Assembly (NCBI GenBank): GCA_900299185.1
Contig: OMIV01000307.1
Location: 1 to 42,449, forward strand
Reading direction: 5' to 3'
Length of the DNA stretch: 42,449 bases
From: Planctomycetaceae bacterium
Lineage (GTDB): Bacteria; Planctomycetota; Planctomycetia; Planctomycetales; Planctomycetaceae
Position 1 is the first letter of the stretch; each line of letters opens with the position of its first letter. The position numbers and the translations under genes were made by a program. The notes beneath the pieces were generated by a model. That model did not search any database. It saw only the letters and a program-made list of their open reading frames with translations, and was not told where the DNA came from. This document shows, piece after piece, positions 16,700-26,369 of the stretch.

Positions 16700-18913
16700 A
16701 TGAGCTTTGAAGAGCTGGGGCTCGCTGCGCCCCTGTTGCAGACCGTCACCGAAGAAGGCTACTCGACACCCACTCCGATTCAGGCCCAGGCCATCCCTCA
16801 CGTCATCGCCGGCAAAGACTTGCTTGGCTGCGCTCAGACAGGGACCGGAAAGACAGCCGCGTTCGCACTGCCAATGTTGCATCAGATGATGCAGAAGATG
16901 CCGCCTCGCAGTCAGCGCCGTCGTATCCGAGGATTGGTGCTATCTCCCACTCGCGAACTGGCTGCTCAAATTGGCGACAGCTTGCGGACCTATGGTCGAA
17001 ACACGGGCGTCTTCCACACAGTCGTCTTTGGTGGCGTGAATCAGTTTCATCAAGTGCGTGCATTGAGCCGTGGTGTCGACATCCTCGTCGCGACTCCCGG
17101 GCGCCTGCAGGACTTGATGGAGCAAGGTCACATTCAACTCGATGCAGTTGAGTTCTTCGTCTTGGACGAAGCCGATCGCATGCTTGATATGGGCTTCATG
17201 CCAGACATCGAGCGGATCGTTCCTGTGTTGCCCAAGGAACGACAGACGTTGTTTTTCTCTGCGACGATGCCCGGTCCAATTCGCAGCTTGGCTGACTCGC
17301 TGCTGACCGACCCGGTGAGAGTCGAGATCGAGCCGGTTCGTGAAACCACCGACCTCATTGATCAGTCGGTATGCTTCTGCGACGCCGCTGACAAAGGACG
17401 CTTGCTGGTCTCGCTCATCAAGGCTGAGAACTGCACTCGATCGGTTGTGTTTGCTCGCACGAAGATGCGCGCTGACCGAGTTGTGCGACGTTTGCAGGAC
17501 GCCAACATCTCGGTTGACGCACTGCATTCCGACAAGTCGCAGTCGGCCCGGCAGCGAGCGTTGTTTGCGTTCAAGTCGAGCCAAGTCCAAGTGCTTGTTG
17601 CGACCGATATCGCGGCACGCGGTCTGGACGTCGACAACATTTCGCACGTCTTCAACTTCGACATGCCACAAGATGCTGAGACCTACATTCATCGCATCGG
17701 TCGAACGGGGCGAGCTGGTCAACGCGGAACGGCGATCTCGTTCGTCTCTCGTGATGAACGCGGTTTGCTGAGCAACGTGCAGTATCACATCAATCAGCGG
17801 TTACCGCTTCGCTCGTTGCCTGAGTATCTGACGCGCGATGACGAGCGACCAGCAAACGTCGCCCAAGGTGCAGACGAAGCTCAAAACGCTGCTGCTCCAC
17901 AAACGACCGGCGAAGGCGAAGTTGCTCAGCAGACGGCACCGGTTCAAGAGCAAGGTCAGCCATTCGGCGCTCCGTCGCAGTACCAACCTTATCAGCCACG
18001 ATTTGAACGTCGCGGTAACTTCTCCGGTGAACGTCGTCAGTTCGATGAGCGACGACCTCGCGGTCAGAAGCGACCATTCGGCGGCCAGAACCGAGAACGA
18101 TCTGGCTATGGCGAGTCGTTCGGTGGCGGCGGTCGTGGTCGTGGACCTCGCGATGCACAGCGTCAGTTTTCGAACGATCGAGGCCCAGGTAATCGCTATG
18201 AGCAGGCAGCGTTGCCTCCAGATTCGATCGCTCCAGCTCCACGTTCATCTGGCTATGAAGCCGGGGATGATCGACCACAGAATTCGTACTTGTATGTAAG
18301 TCCGAATGAAGTTGGCGGCTACCAACAGCCCAGTGAGCAAGGTCGTCGCTTTGAAGGTCAACGTCGTCCTCCTTATCAAGGTGGACCTCGTCGTGGGTAT
18401 TTCGCTGATCGTTCTGGAGCGGCTCCCGAGGGTGGTCAATTCAATGACGGCGGTCGCGGCGAGTACGGACATCAGCAGGAAGGTGGCCAGTACGGTCGAC
18501 GTCCTCAGTTCCAAGGTAACGATCAAGGTCAGCCATTCTGGCCGAAGCGTCGTCGAGAAAACGAAGACCAGGGTCAAGGTCGAGAAGGTGGCTATCGACA
18601 GGGCGGACGCTTCCCCGGTCAACAAGCCTCTCGATTTGGCGGTGGCGGCAATGGTCCGCGAGGTGACCGACGACCCGAAGGTGGCTACGCAGGTCAGCGC
18701 GAAGGCCAGGGTTACGGGGGCCAACAACGTGGCCAAGGCGGCGGAGGATACCAACAAGGACCGCGCGGCCAACGACCTGGTTTCGGTCAAGGTGGTGGCG
18801 GATTCCGCAAGAACTATGGCCAAGGTGGTGGCTTCGAGCAGAACGGTGGCGGTGGCTACGGCCGTGCTCCCTTCCGCAAGAAGTCGGGCGGGTCTGCTCC
18901 TCGTTACTCGTAA
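16700..18913 (+). CDS. DEAD-box ATP-dependent RNA helicase with long RGG/Q-rich tail
   Basis: This encodes a 737-aa RNA helicase that unwinds short RNA duplexes and probably acts in ribosome assembly or RNA decay. All core motifs are present: the Q motif (GYSTPTPIQAQAIP), AQTGTGKT (45-52), PTRELAAQ, TPGR, DEAD (about 155-158), SAT, ATDIAARGLD and HRIGRTGRAG. After the core (about residue 380) comes a tail of about 350 residues rich in Gly, Gln, Arg and Tyr with RGG-like repeats. RhlE-type enzymes have basic tails, but this one is nearly as long as the catalytic core. The ATG at 16700 gives the normal MSFEELGL opening. A strong terminator follows, so the gene is probably transcribed alone. Confidence 0.95.
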   Translation: MSFEELGLAAPLLQTVTEEGYSTPTPIQAQAIPHVIAGKDLLGCAQTGTGKTAAFALPMLHQMMQKMPPRSQRRRIRGLVLSPTRELAAQIGDSLRTYGRNTGVFHTVVFGGVNQFHQVRALSRGVDILVATPGRLQDLMEQGHIQLDAVEFFVLDEADRMLDMGFMPDIERIVPVLPKERQTLFFSATMPGPIRSLADSLLTDPVRVEIEPVRETTDLIDQSVCFCDAADKGRLLVSLIKAENCTRSVVFARTKMRADRVVRRLQDANISVDALHSDKSQSARQRALFAFKSSQVQVLVATDIAARGLDVDNISHVFNFDMPQDAETYIHRIGRTGRAGQRGTAISFVSRDERGLLSNVQYHINQRLPLRSLPEYLTRDDERPANVAQGADEAQNAAAPQTTGEGEVAQQTAPVQEQGQPFGAPSQYQPYQPRFERRGNFSGERRQFDERRPRGQKRPFGGQNRERSGYGESFGGGGRGRGPRDAQRQFSNDRGPGNRYEQAALPPDSIAPAPRSSGYEAGDDRPQNSYLYVSPNEVGGYQQPSEQGRRFEGQRRPPYQGGPRRGYFADRSGAAPEGGQFNDGGRGEYGHQQEGGQYGRRPQFQGNDQGQPFWPKRRRENEDQGQGREGGYRQGGRFPGQQASRFGGGGNGPRGDRRPEGGYAGQREGQGYGGQQRGQGGGGYQQGPRGQRPGFGQGGGGFRKNYGQGGGFEQNGGGGYGRAPFRKKSGGSAPRYS

Positions 18914-18945
18914 GCGAGTCGGCAAACTCAGTCGATGAAATTCAT

Positions 18946-18984
18946 GCCGCGTCTCTACCACGATGGAGACGCGGCTTTCTTTTT
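18946..18984 (+). terminator. Rho-independent terminator after the helicase gene
   Basis: GCCGCGTCTC (18946-18955) and GAGACGCGGC (18966-18975) form a perfect 10-bp GC-rich stem with a 10-base loop. TTTCTTTTT follows immediately. It lies 33 bases after the helicase stop. Confidence 0.92.
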
Positions 18985-19361
18985 GTCTCGATGAAATCGG
19001 CGACTCGCTCAACTCCAAACTCATCAGCCGGACTTGGGCAAACTCGCTGAGCATTCAGTAGATGCGACGTCGGTGGCCAACCGAGATCGATCGGCAATCG
19101 AATCGCATTCGATCGCCTCGTGTTCGTCGGGCTGTGATGACTCGTTCCACTTGACCAAGCAGCATCGTCCGCGTTCAAGCGACAGCGGCGTCGCAGACTG
19201 GGGTCACTTGTCCGCGTTCAAGCGACAGCGGCGTCGCAGACTGGGGTCACTTCGAAATTGAAATGTGACCGATATACTCCCGCCCGCTTCTCGGCTTGGG
19301 CAGATTGCTGATTGCTCGCCCGGCCCTTCTCGCGACGAATTCAGCGAAGGACTTCCGTTTC
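18985..19361. other. Intergenic region between helicase terminator and dehydrogenase
   Basis: No gene is supported in this stretch. Its notable content is the tandem repeat at 19167-19252. The remainder should contain the promoter of the downstream dehydrogenase, for which I could not define boxes confidently. Confidence 0.4.
19167..19252. repeat. Perfect 43-bp tandem repeat, two copies
   Basis: Bases 19167-19209 are repeated exactly at 19210-19252. Each unit begins GTCCGCGTTCAAGCG and ends CTGGGGTCACTT. It ends about 110 bases upstream of the dehydrogenase start, so it could be a duplicated regulatory site or a simple replication slip. Confidence 0.9.
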
Positions 19362-20288
19362 ATGAGCATTCCGACGATTGCTCCGGGCAAAACCAAGATT
19401 GGTTGGATCGGCACCGGAGTTATGGGTTCCAGCATGGTCGGTCATCTGATGGCCGCCGGGTTTTCCGCGACCGTCTACAGCCGCACGAAGGCCAAAGCTC
19501 AAGCACTCATCGAAAAAGGCGCCGCTTGGGCTGCGAGCCCCAAAGCCGTTGCCGAACAGTCGGATGTCATCTTCTCGATCGTCGGTTTTCCGAGCGATGT
19601 CCGCGAAGTGATGCTCGGAGCTGACGGTGCTCTCGCTGGCTCGAAGGCTGGGAACGTTCTCGTCGACATGACAACGAGCGAACCGTCGCTCGCCGTTGAG
19701 ATCGCTACTGCCGCAAAAGCGAAGGGCGTGCAGAGCGTCGATGCTCCGGTCTCGGGCGGCGACATCGGAGCGAAGAACGCGACTCTGTCGATCATGATCG
19801 GCGGCGAAAAGGCCGTCGTTGATGCGCTGGCTCCGTGTTTTCAAGCAATGGGCAAGACGATCATCCATCAAGGCGGACCGGGTTCGGGTCAGCACACGAA
19901 GATGGTCAATCAGACGCTTATTGCAGCAAACATGATCGGCGTCTGCGAAGCGCTACTCTATGCGTATAAGGCTGGACTCGATCTGCCAACGGTCATGCAG
20001 TCCGTTGCTCCGGGAGCTGCCGGAAGTTGGTCGTTATCGAACCTCGGCCCGCGCATGATGGCCAACAACTTCGATCCCGGCTTCTTCGTGGAGCACTTCA
20101 TCAAGGACATGGGCATCGCCCTCGCCGAAGCCAAGCGGATGAATTTGGCTCTGCCCGGACTGGCACTCGCGAACCAACTGTATGTCGCCTTACAGGCACA
20201 AGGTCACGGACGAGACGGCACGCACGCACTGCTGCTGGCGCTTGGCCGGTTGTCGAACATTGATTGGAAGAGCCGGGGGCGAGATTAG
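19362..20288 (+). CDS. NAD(P)-dependent beta-hydroxyacid dehydrogenase (HIBADH/tartronate semialdehyde reductase family)
   Basis: The 308-aa enzyme belongs to the 3-hydroxyisobutyrate dehydrogenase family, which oxidises or reduces small beta-hydroxyacids with NAD(P). The N-terminal Rossmann motif is [18 protein letters not shown]. The substrate-binding signature [19 protein letters not shown] is present, and the catalytic Lys lies in GQHTKMVNQ (K180). The C-terminal all-helical domain is complete, and the length is normal. Family membership is clear, but the exact substrate (3-hydroxyisobutyrate, tartronate semialdehyde or similar) cannot be read from sequence. I chose the ATG at 19362, with GAAGGA about 10 bases upstream; the upstream extension lacks similarity. 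A small orphan gene follows 37 bases later. Confidence 0.9.
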   Translation: MSIPTIAPGKTKIGWIGTGVMGSSMVGHLMAAGFSATVYSRTKAKAQALIEKGAAWAASPKAVAEQSDVIFSIVGFPSDVREVMLGADGALAGSKAGNVLVDMTTSEPSLAVEIATAAKAKGVQSVDAPVSGGDIGAKNATLSIMIGGEKAVVDALAPCFQAMGKTIIHQGGPGSGQHTKMVNQTLIAANMIGVCEALLYAYKAGLDLPTVMQSVAPGAAGSWSLSNLGPRMMANNFDPGFFVEHFIKDMGIALAEAKRMNLALPGLALANQLYVALQAQGHGRDGTHALLLALGRLSNIDWKSRGRD

Positions 20289-20325
20289 TCTTGCCCACAA
20301 GTTCGCCATCAAAGAGGAACCACCA

Positions 20326-20670
20326 ATGCGAGCCAGCGTTTTTGCTGTTTACGACACGGAAGAGCCGGTCGAGTCAGGGACAACACCGGACTTGTTGGGA
20401 CAGCTTTTGTTTGAATACGTGCCGAAGTCCGAAAGGTGGGTTTCCATTCCGAGCGAGGACGACCCGGCGGGCGACAACTGGATTCCGCGATGGTCGAATA
20501 TCTTGGAAGCGATCGCCGAAATCGACCAGTTTCTACGCTCGGCTGCCGCTCACAACATGGTGGTCCCTGAGTTCACGATGGATGAACTACTTGCCGAATT
20601 GCATGCGTTTCGTGACGAACTTCAGAGGGCAAGCGCTTGGACTTCGAAGTTTCATCTTTGTGCCTATTAA
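20326..20670 (+). CDS. Small hypothetical protein, 114 aa
   Basis: I do not recognise the family. The product is acidic and soluble, with no signal peptide or membrane segment. It opens MRASVFAVYDTEEPVESG and ends in a predicted helix (MDELLAELHAFRDELQRA) followed by a short tail. A strong ribosome binding site (AGAGGA, about 8 bases before the ATG) supports the start. It lies 37 bases after the dehydrogenase stop and may be cotranscribed with it. The first half (DLLGQLLFEYVPKSERWVSI) has regular strand-like periodicity, suggesting a small folded domain. About 220 bases without a recognised gene separate it from dapA. Confidence 0.6.
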   Translation: MRASVFAVYDTEEPVESGTTPDLLGQLLFEYVPKSERWVSIPSEDDPAGDNWIPRWSNILEAIAEIDQFLRSAAAHNMVVPEFTMDELLAELHAFRDELQRASAWTSKFHLCAY

Positions 20671-20891
20671 TGTTGCGTACTTGGAAGTGATGGTACACGA
20701 CACTCGAGAGTGGAGTTGTTCCCTCATACTTCGCAGCCCTGCTTCTGAATTCTTCGATAGCTATAGGGTGCCAAAAAGCACACGTCCGTCGGTGTAAGCC
20801 CGACAGTGATTAACTGGAGTCGTCGCTCGTGACTTCTCCCTGTTCCTCCTCTCATGAACCCGCTCCCTTACTTCCTCTTCTGAGACCCAAC

Positions 20892-21782
20892 ATGGCACGA
20901 CGCGGAGAAATGTTTGCTGGCTTGACCGTTGCGATGGTCACGCCGTTTAAGAATGGCGACGTTGATGAGCCCGCTTTGAAGAAGCTCGTCGACTTTCATA
21001 TCGAGTCCGGCACCGACTGCATCTGCCCCTGCGGCACGACGGGCGAGAGTCCGACGCTGACTCATGACGAACAAGATCGAGTGATCGATGTTGTTTGTCA
21101 GCATGCTGCCGGACGCATCAAGGTCATGGCCGGCACGGGCTCGAATAATACGAAGGAAGCGATCCGGCTGACTCAGCACGCAAAGGCTGCGGGTGCGGAT
21201 GGCGCGTTGATGGTTGCTCCGTACTACAACAAGCCGACGCCGGAAGGATTCTTCCAGCATTACAAAGCCGTCGCGGATGCCTGCGACTTGCCGATCTGTC
21301 TCTACAACATTCCTGGACGCACCGCGAAGAACATGGAACCCGAGACGATCGCTCGCATCGCCGAGGCTTGCCCGACCGTTGTCGCCATCAAGGAAGCGAC
21401 CGGCTCGCTCGATCAAGCGTCGCAAGTGCTCGCACTGACCGACCTCACTCTGCTCTCGGGCGACGACAGCTTGACGCTCCCACTGATGTCGATCGGCGGC
21501 AGTGGCATTATTTCGGTCGTCGGCAACATCATTCCGAAGGACGTGATGGCGATGGTCAGGGCGTTCAACGACGGTGATCTGAAGGCCGCTCAGCAGTGGC
21601 ATCACAAGCTGTTCCCACTCTGCCGCGACTTGCTCGGACTGTCGACGAACCCGATCCCGATCAAAGCCGCGATGCAGGAACTCGGTCGCGACAGCGGCGA
21701 ATTGCGTCTGCCGATGACACCGCTGAATGCTGCTCAGCGCGAGAGCTTGCGAGCCACATTGAAGAAGTATGGCCTCATCTAA
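20892..21782 (+). CDS. dapA: 4-hydroxy-tetrahydrodipicolinate synthase
   Basis: The 296-aa enzyme condenses pyruvate with aspartate semialdehyde, the first committed step of lysine and diaminopimelate synthesis. The pyruvate-binding [10 protein letters not shown], the tyrosine segment [18 protein letters not shown] and the Schiff-base lysine in [10 protein letters not shown] (K167) are all present. The length is normal for the family. Related aldolases such as N-acetylneuraminate lyase share the fold, but the motif set and VAMVTPF opening favour DapA. The start could also be the ATG at 20910, six codons on; [14 protein letters not shown] is a typical opening, so I kept 20892. No other lysine-pathway genes are nearby. 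Confidence 0.9.
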   Translation: MARRGEMFAGLTVAMVTPFKNGDVDEPALKKLVDFHIESGTDCICPCGTTGESPTLTHDEQDRVIDVVCQHAAGRIKVMAGTGSNNTKEAIRLTQHAKAAGADGALMVAPYYNKPTPEGFFQHYKAVADACDLPICLYNIPGRTAKNMEPETIARIAEACPTVVAIKEATGSLDQASQVLALTDLTLLSGDDSLTLPLMSIGGSGIISVVGNIIPKDVMAMVRAFNDGDLKAAQQWHHKLFPLCRDLLGLSTNPIPIKAAMQELGRDSGELRLPMTPLNAAQRESLRATLKKYGLI

Positions 21783-21836
21783 GTTGACCGCACCTGCTTC
21801 TCAGTATTCGCTGACCATGAATTGAGCACGTGAGAA

Positions 21837-21878
21837 CGGTCCGCTGTGGATGTCTGTAAAAGATATGCCAGCGGACCG
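21837..21878. terminator. Hairpin between dapA and the GspE-like gene
   Basis: CGGTCCGCTG (21837-21846) and CAGCGGACCG (21869-21878) form a perfect 10-bp stem with a 22-base loop. There is no T-run. It may weakly terminate dapA transcription or structure the leader of the next gene. Confidence 0.4.
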
Positions 21879-21913
21879 CTGAAGACCGTCCATCACTCTC
21901 TCGGAGCGACATT

Positions 21914-23287
21914 GTGATTTTTGGATTTGGAAAAAAGAACGCAGCCCAGGTCGACGACGAGGAAGAAGAGGAGATGGAATATGTCCTCTTCCAAGGTGCA
22001 GTGAACGGCAAAGATGCCAACCTTGATGAGAACAAGAAGCTGGCCGCTGCTGGCCTCGCCGCGGCCAAGGAACTTGTCAGTGATGCAGTGGGACGTCGGT
22101 CGGACGTCACTAAGCTTGAGCCTCAAGGTGACAAGGCTGTGACGTCATTTCAGGTCGATGGCATTCGGAAGCCGGGACCAAAGTTTCCAATCCAAAAAGC
22201 CAATGCCATTACTCAAGTGCTGAAGCTGTTGGCGGGCCTGGATATTGAGGTCAAAGACAAGCCTCAGTTGGGTGGCATCAAGGCCACATTCAAGGACTAC
22301 AAGATAGAGATCACGATTAAGTCAGCGCCAGTCAAAGGCGGCGAGCTGCTGACGATCATGTATCGCAATCTGAAGATTAATCGGCAGAAGCCGGATGATA
22401 TTGGTGCTCCGGACATCGTGAAGAAGACCGTTCGCGACTACACGTCGCAGAAGAAAGGCGTCATCGCGTTTGCCGGTCCGCCGGAGTCGGGTCTCACGAC
22501 GACAGCTCTGTGTTTGTTGCGCTGCGTTGACGTGTATCTCTATCAGGGCTTCATTCTGGGAAACATCGGAACGCGAGAAGTCGTAAACGTTCCGATCTTC
22601 AAACCGGAGGAAGGCCATTCGATCGATACTACGATCGACCGCATCAAGCGCAACGACGGCGACTTAATCTTCTTCGATACCTTCAACAATCAAGACAACA
22701 TCAAGACCGCGTTCCGTCGTGCGATGGATCTGGCAGTGTTGTCTGAGATCAACTCTGCTGACGCCGCCGATGCGATTATCAAGTTCTGCGACGTTGTTGG
22801 TGACCGGTCGATTGTTTGCGAGCATCTCAAATGCGTCGTCGGTCACAAGCTGATTCGAAAGCTCTGCACCAAGTGCAAAGAAGCATTTCGTCCCAGTCCC
22901 AAGCTACTCGCACAGATTGGTTTGCCAGAAGAAACCAAGACGTTGTATCGCAAGCCGGAGCCTGCAGAACCTGATCCCAAAACCGGAGAAGTCCCGCCGC
23001 CATGTCCATCGTGTGATGACGCTGGCTTCCGAACTCGCGCCATGATCTTCGAGTTGATCGACATCACGGACGGGATCAAAGAAGTGATTATGTCTGGTGG
23101 GGATGCTGCCGCGATTCGCGCTCAAGCGAAGAAAGAAAAACAGCTCACGTTCCAACAAGATGCGCTGCGATTGGTGGCCGATGGAACAACGGGACTTGAA
23201 GAGCTTCAGCGAATCTTCCGTCCGCCAACTCCTGCTGGTGGCCCAGCCAAGAAGTCCGTTGTGAAACGACCACCGCCGAAGGATTAA
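21914..23287 (+). CDS. GspE/PilB-family secretion ATPase homologue with degenerate P-loop
   Basis: The 457-aa product aligns in layout with type II secretion / type IV pilus assembly ATPases. It has an acidic N-terminus (DDEEEEEM), an N-terminal alpha/beta part, a nucleotide-binding-like core and the zinc-binding cysteines of the family (CTKC near 320 and CPSC near 358). The typical end AMIFELIDITDGIKEVI and a Lys/Pro-rich tail follow. The Walker A loop reads GPPESGLTTT (residues 188-197), where families have GPTGSGKTTT: the essential lysine is Leu194. The Walker B region reads DLIFFDTFNNQDN and lacks the GE(I)RD signature. ATP hydrolysis is therefore doubtful, and a structural or regulatory role in a pilus or secretion machine is my inference. 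Translation starts at GTG, with GGAG about 8 bases upstream. Confidence 0.8.
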   Translation: MIFGFGKKNAAQVDDEEEEEMEYVLFQGAVNGKDANLDENKKLAAAGLAAAKELVSDAVGRRSDVTKLEPQGDKAVTSFQVDGIRKPGPKFPIQKANAITQVLKLLAGLDIEVKDKPQLGGIKATFKDYKIEITIKSAPVKGGELLTIMYRNLKINRQKPDDIGAPDIVKKTVRDYTSQKKGVIAFAGPPESGLTTTALCLLRCVDVYLYQGFILGNIGTREVVNVPIFKPEEGHSIDTTIDRIKRNDGDLIFFDTFNNQDNIKTAFRRAMDLAVLSEINSADAADAIIKFCDVVGDRSIVCEHLKCVVGHKLIRKLCTKCKEAFRPSPKLLAQIGLPEETKTLYRKPEPAEPDPKTGEVPPPCPSCDDAGFRTRAMIFELIDITDGIKEVIMSGGDAAAIRAQAKKEKQLTFQQDALRLVADGTTGLEELQRIFRPPTPAGGPAKKSVVKRPPPKD

Positions 23288-23727
23288 GGATCCATCATCA
23301 AGCAACACTCGACATCGAATTGAGTTGAACCCAGTCGGCCCATCGCGACGGCGCTACAGACTTTGCTGCCTGGCCACCGCATTCCGTTGATGCATCTAGA
23401 ACCATCCTGAATGGAATAGGTATCTCGCTTAACGACATCTTCAAGAGTGCCAAACTCTTGGGGATGTAGCTCAGCGCGATATCTATGCCATTCGACATTT
23501 AGGACGTCTTAAACACGAGTTGTGAAAGAGGCCGAGCAGCACGAACTCTGACTCTCAAAAATTCTGCTTCGGTTCCTCGCGGCTCTCCACGACAGCGATC
23601 ATTTATGTGTTGCGTTTCAAGCTGCAAAGCCACTAAGAGTTCGTTCGCCGTTGGACGTCGTGCATCAGCTGACGTCAACACTCACCTCTAGGCCGGATGC
23701 AACTGAGAGAACTAAAGGAGTTGGTTC
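23288..23727. other. Intergenic region upstream of the pyrophosphatase gene
   Basis: These 440 bases contain no supported gene. GGGGATGTAGCTCAGC near 23459-23474 resembles a tRNA 5' end, but no cloverleaf follows. The strong ribosome binding site AAGGAG at 23715-23720 belongs to the next gene. Confidence 0.45.
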
Positions 23728-26264
23728 ATGTCGAGACTCATGACGCGATGTCTCACGGGAGCGGCCAGCGTTGCCGCCTTTCTGGCGTCTGCCAGTGTGT
23801 CGCTGGCTAGCGAAGCAGATTTGGTGCTGCCCGAGGGGCTCACCACAACTCCCATCTTAGGAACAACGACCGGCACGCTACTGTTGCTGGGCATGGTGGT
23901 TTGCTTACTCGGCGGTGCCTTTGGTTTGTTGATGTGCATGCAGCTCAAGAATCTGCCGGTGCATCGTTCCATGCGCGAGATCTCAGAGCTGATCTACGAG
24001 ACTGTAAGACTTATCTCATAACGCAGGGCAAGTTCATTCTGATTCTTGAAGTCTTCATCGGCTCGATCATGGTCGCGTACTTTGGTTGGCTGCGACATAT
24101 GGAGCTTGCCAAGGTCGTCACCATCTTGGCCTTTAGCCTGATTGGTATCGCTGGCAGTTATGGAGTTGCTTGGTTTGGCATTCGCATCAATACGTTTGCG
24201 AATTCGCGAGCAGCATTTGCAGCATTAACTGGCCGCCCTTTCCCAGCCTACGCGATTCCACTGAAGGCTGGCATGAGTATTGGCATGCTCTTAATCTCGA
24301 CCGAACTGGTCTTGATGCTCGGCATTCTGCTCTTTGTTCCAGCGGATTATGCAGGCCCTTGCTTCATTGGCTTTGCTATCGGTGAGTCATTGGGAGCATC
24401 GGCGTTGCGGATTGCCGGTGGCATCTTCACGAAGATCGCTGATATCGGCTCAGACTTGATGAAGATCGTCTTCAAGATCAAAGAAGACGATGCCCGTAAT
24501 CCAGGCGTTATCGCTGACTGCACTGGGGATAACGCAGGCGATTCGGTCGGTCCGTCCGCTGATGGATTTGAGACCTACGGAGTGACTGGTGTTGCTCTTA
24601 TTACATTTATCTTGTTGGCTGTTAAAGATCCGACGATTCAAGTTCAGCTCCTCGTTTGGATCTTCATGATGCGCGTCATGATGATCGTGACGAGCGCTGG
24701 CTCTTATTGGATTAATGATGTCATCGCTAAGAATCGTTACGGCCAAGCCCAGCAAATGAACTTCGAGCAACCGTTGACTGTTTTGGTCTGGCTATCGTCG
24801 ATCGTATCAATCGCTGTGACCTACGGTGTCTCCTACTTGATGATTCCCAATTTGGCCGGCGACCCAAGCCTGTGGTGGAAGCTCTCAACGATCATCACTT
24901 GCGGCACGCTTGCCGGAGCCATCATTCCCGAGATCGTAAAAGCCTTCACTTCGACCGAGTCGGCTCACGTTCGGGAAGTAGTGACCTCGTCACGAGAAGG
25001 TGGAGCCTCTCTCAACATTCTGTCGGGACTGACCGCAGGCAACTTCAGCGCGTATTGGATGGGGCTTGCAATCGCCTTTTTGATGGCAACGGGCTACTTC
25101 GTCAGTACCGCTGGTTTGGGAGCCGTCATGATCGCTCCTGCGGTATTCGCATTCGGACTGATTGCCTTCGGCTTTCTAGGCATGGGACCAGTAACGATCG
25201 CCGTCGACTCGTATGGTCCGGTGACAGATAACGCGCAATCCGTTTTTGAACTCTCCTGCATCGAGTCCGTACCTCATATCGCTAATGAGATTCAACGTGA
25301 CTTTGGATTTCGACCGGAGTTCGAGCGAGGCAAGCAGTATCTCGAAGAAAACGATGGTGCTGGTAACACATTCAAAGCAACTGCCAAGCCTGTATTAATT
25401 GGTACTGCAGTCGTGGGGGCCACGACACTGATCTTCTCGATCATTATGGAGCTGACTAACAAGCTCACCGACGCCGCTGCAGTTGCGAATCTCTCGATCA
25501 TTTACCCGCCATTCTTACTTGGGCTCGTCCTTGGTGGCGCTGTCATTTACTGGTTCACTGGAGCCTCAACACAAGCCGTATCGACTGGGGCTTATCGAGC
25601 TGTTGAGTTCATTAAGGCCAACATCAAGCTGGATTCGAACGCCACGAAGGCATCGATCGAGGATTCGAAGAAGGTCGTTGAAATCTGCACTCAATACGCG
25701 CAGAAGGGGATGTTCAACATCTTCATGACAGTCTTCTTCAGTACGTTGGCCTTTGCTTGTCTCGAACCCTACTTCTTCATCGGCTACCTGATCTCGATCG
25801 CGTTGTTTGGCCTCTATCAAGCTGTCTTCATGGCGAATGCTGGTGGCGCGTGGGACAACGCCAAAAAGCTTGTTGAAACCGAACTGCATGAGAAAGGCAC
25901 AGCACTGCATGACGCATGCGTCGTCGGTGACACGGTTGGCGATCCATTCAAGGACACGTCTTCGGTGGCCATGAACCCGATTATCAAGTTCACCACGCTC
26001 TTTGGACTGCTTGCGGTCGAGTTGGCAATTGGCATGGATCGCAGCTTGTCGGTTGGTCTTTCAATCGTGTTCTTTGTGATCTCGGTCTTCTTCGTTTGGC
26101 GATCGTTCTATGGAATGCGTATCACAGCTTCGGATGAGCACTCGAGCGGGACGAAAGGCGTTCAAAACTCAGGATCTCGATCAGCCCCCAACCGACCTCA
26201 AGCATGGCCTGGTAATGCATCCGCCTTTACCGGAGCTAGCGTCGGGGAATCAAACCGCTATTAG
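23728..26264 (+). CDS. hppA: Membrane-bound proton/sodium-translocating pyrophosphatase, split by a one-base frameshift
   Basis: This multi-pass membrane enzyme hydrolyses pyrophosphate to pump cations. The first 92 codons (23728-24003) give a signal-like N-terminus, a membrane helix and MREISELIYET. The frame then shifts, and CKTYLITQGKFILILEVF continues to 26264. One missing base after 24003 would restore ETCKTYL and give about 845 residues. Diagnostic segments are EDDARNPGVIADCTGDNAGD (the pyrophosphate/Mg site region), GPVTDNAQSVFELS and GDTVGDPFKDTSSVAMNP. GNTFKATAKP has Lys where potassium-independent members do, suggesting that subclass. The sequence differs from textbook members at several usually fixed sites (ADCTGDNAGDSVGPSADGFE). 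AAGGAG lies 7 bases before the ATG. If the frameshift is real, the gene is broken. Confidence 0.85.
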
Positions 26265-26304
26265 GAATTAATGGCCGTTTGCATTTTCGATGGTTCAATC
26301 AAGG

Positions 26305-26343
26305 ACAAAGCCTGCTGAGTGCCACGCACTCAGCAGGCTTTGT
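26305..26343. terminator. Bidirectional terminator between hppA and hss
   Basis: An 18-bp perfect inverted repeat (26305-26322 with 26326-26343; core AAAGCCTGCTGAGTGC) closes on a 3-base loop. Short A and T runs at the stem ends allow it to serve both convergent genes. Confidence 0.9.
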
Positions 26344-26369
26344 ACGTTTCCACGCAGACATTCAGACCG

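Noticed and set aside
16940-17788. 282-aa minus-strand frame opposite the helicase core
   Set aside because: It is a shadow of the conserved helicase motifs.
18245-19054. 269-aa minus-strand frame opposite the helicase tail
   Set aside because: It is an antisense shadow of the repetitive RGG region, with Thr/Leu/Ala-rich low complexity and no family match.
19167-19252. Possible CRISPR array
   Set aside because: The two units are directly adjacent with no spacer, so this is a simple tandem duplication.
23459-23500. tRNA-Ala-like 5' segment GGGGATGTAGCTCAGC
   Set aside because: The D arm cannot close, and no anticodon or T arm follows; it is a chance match or at most a short fragment.
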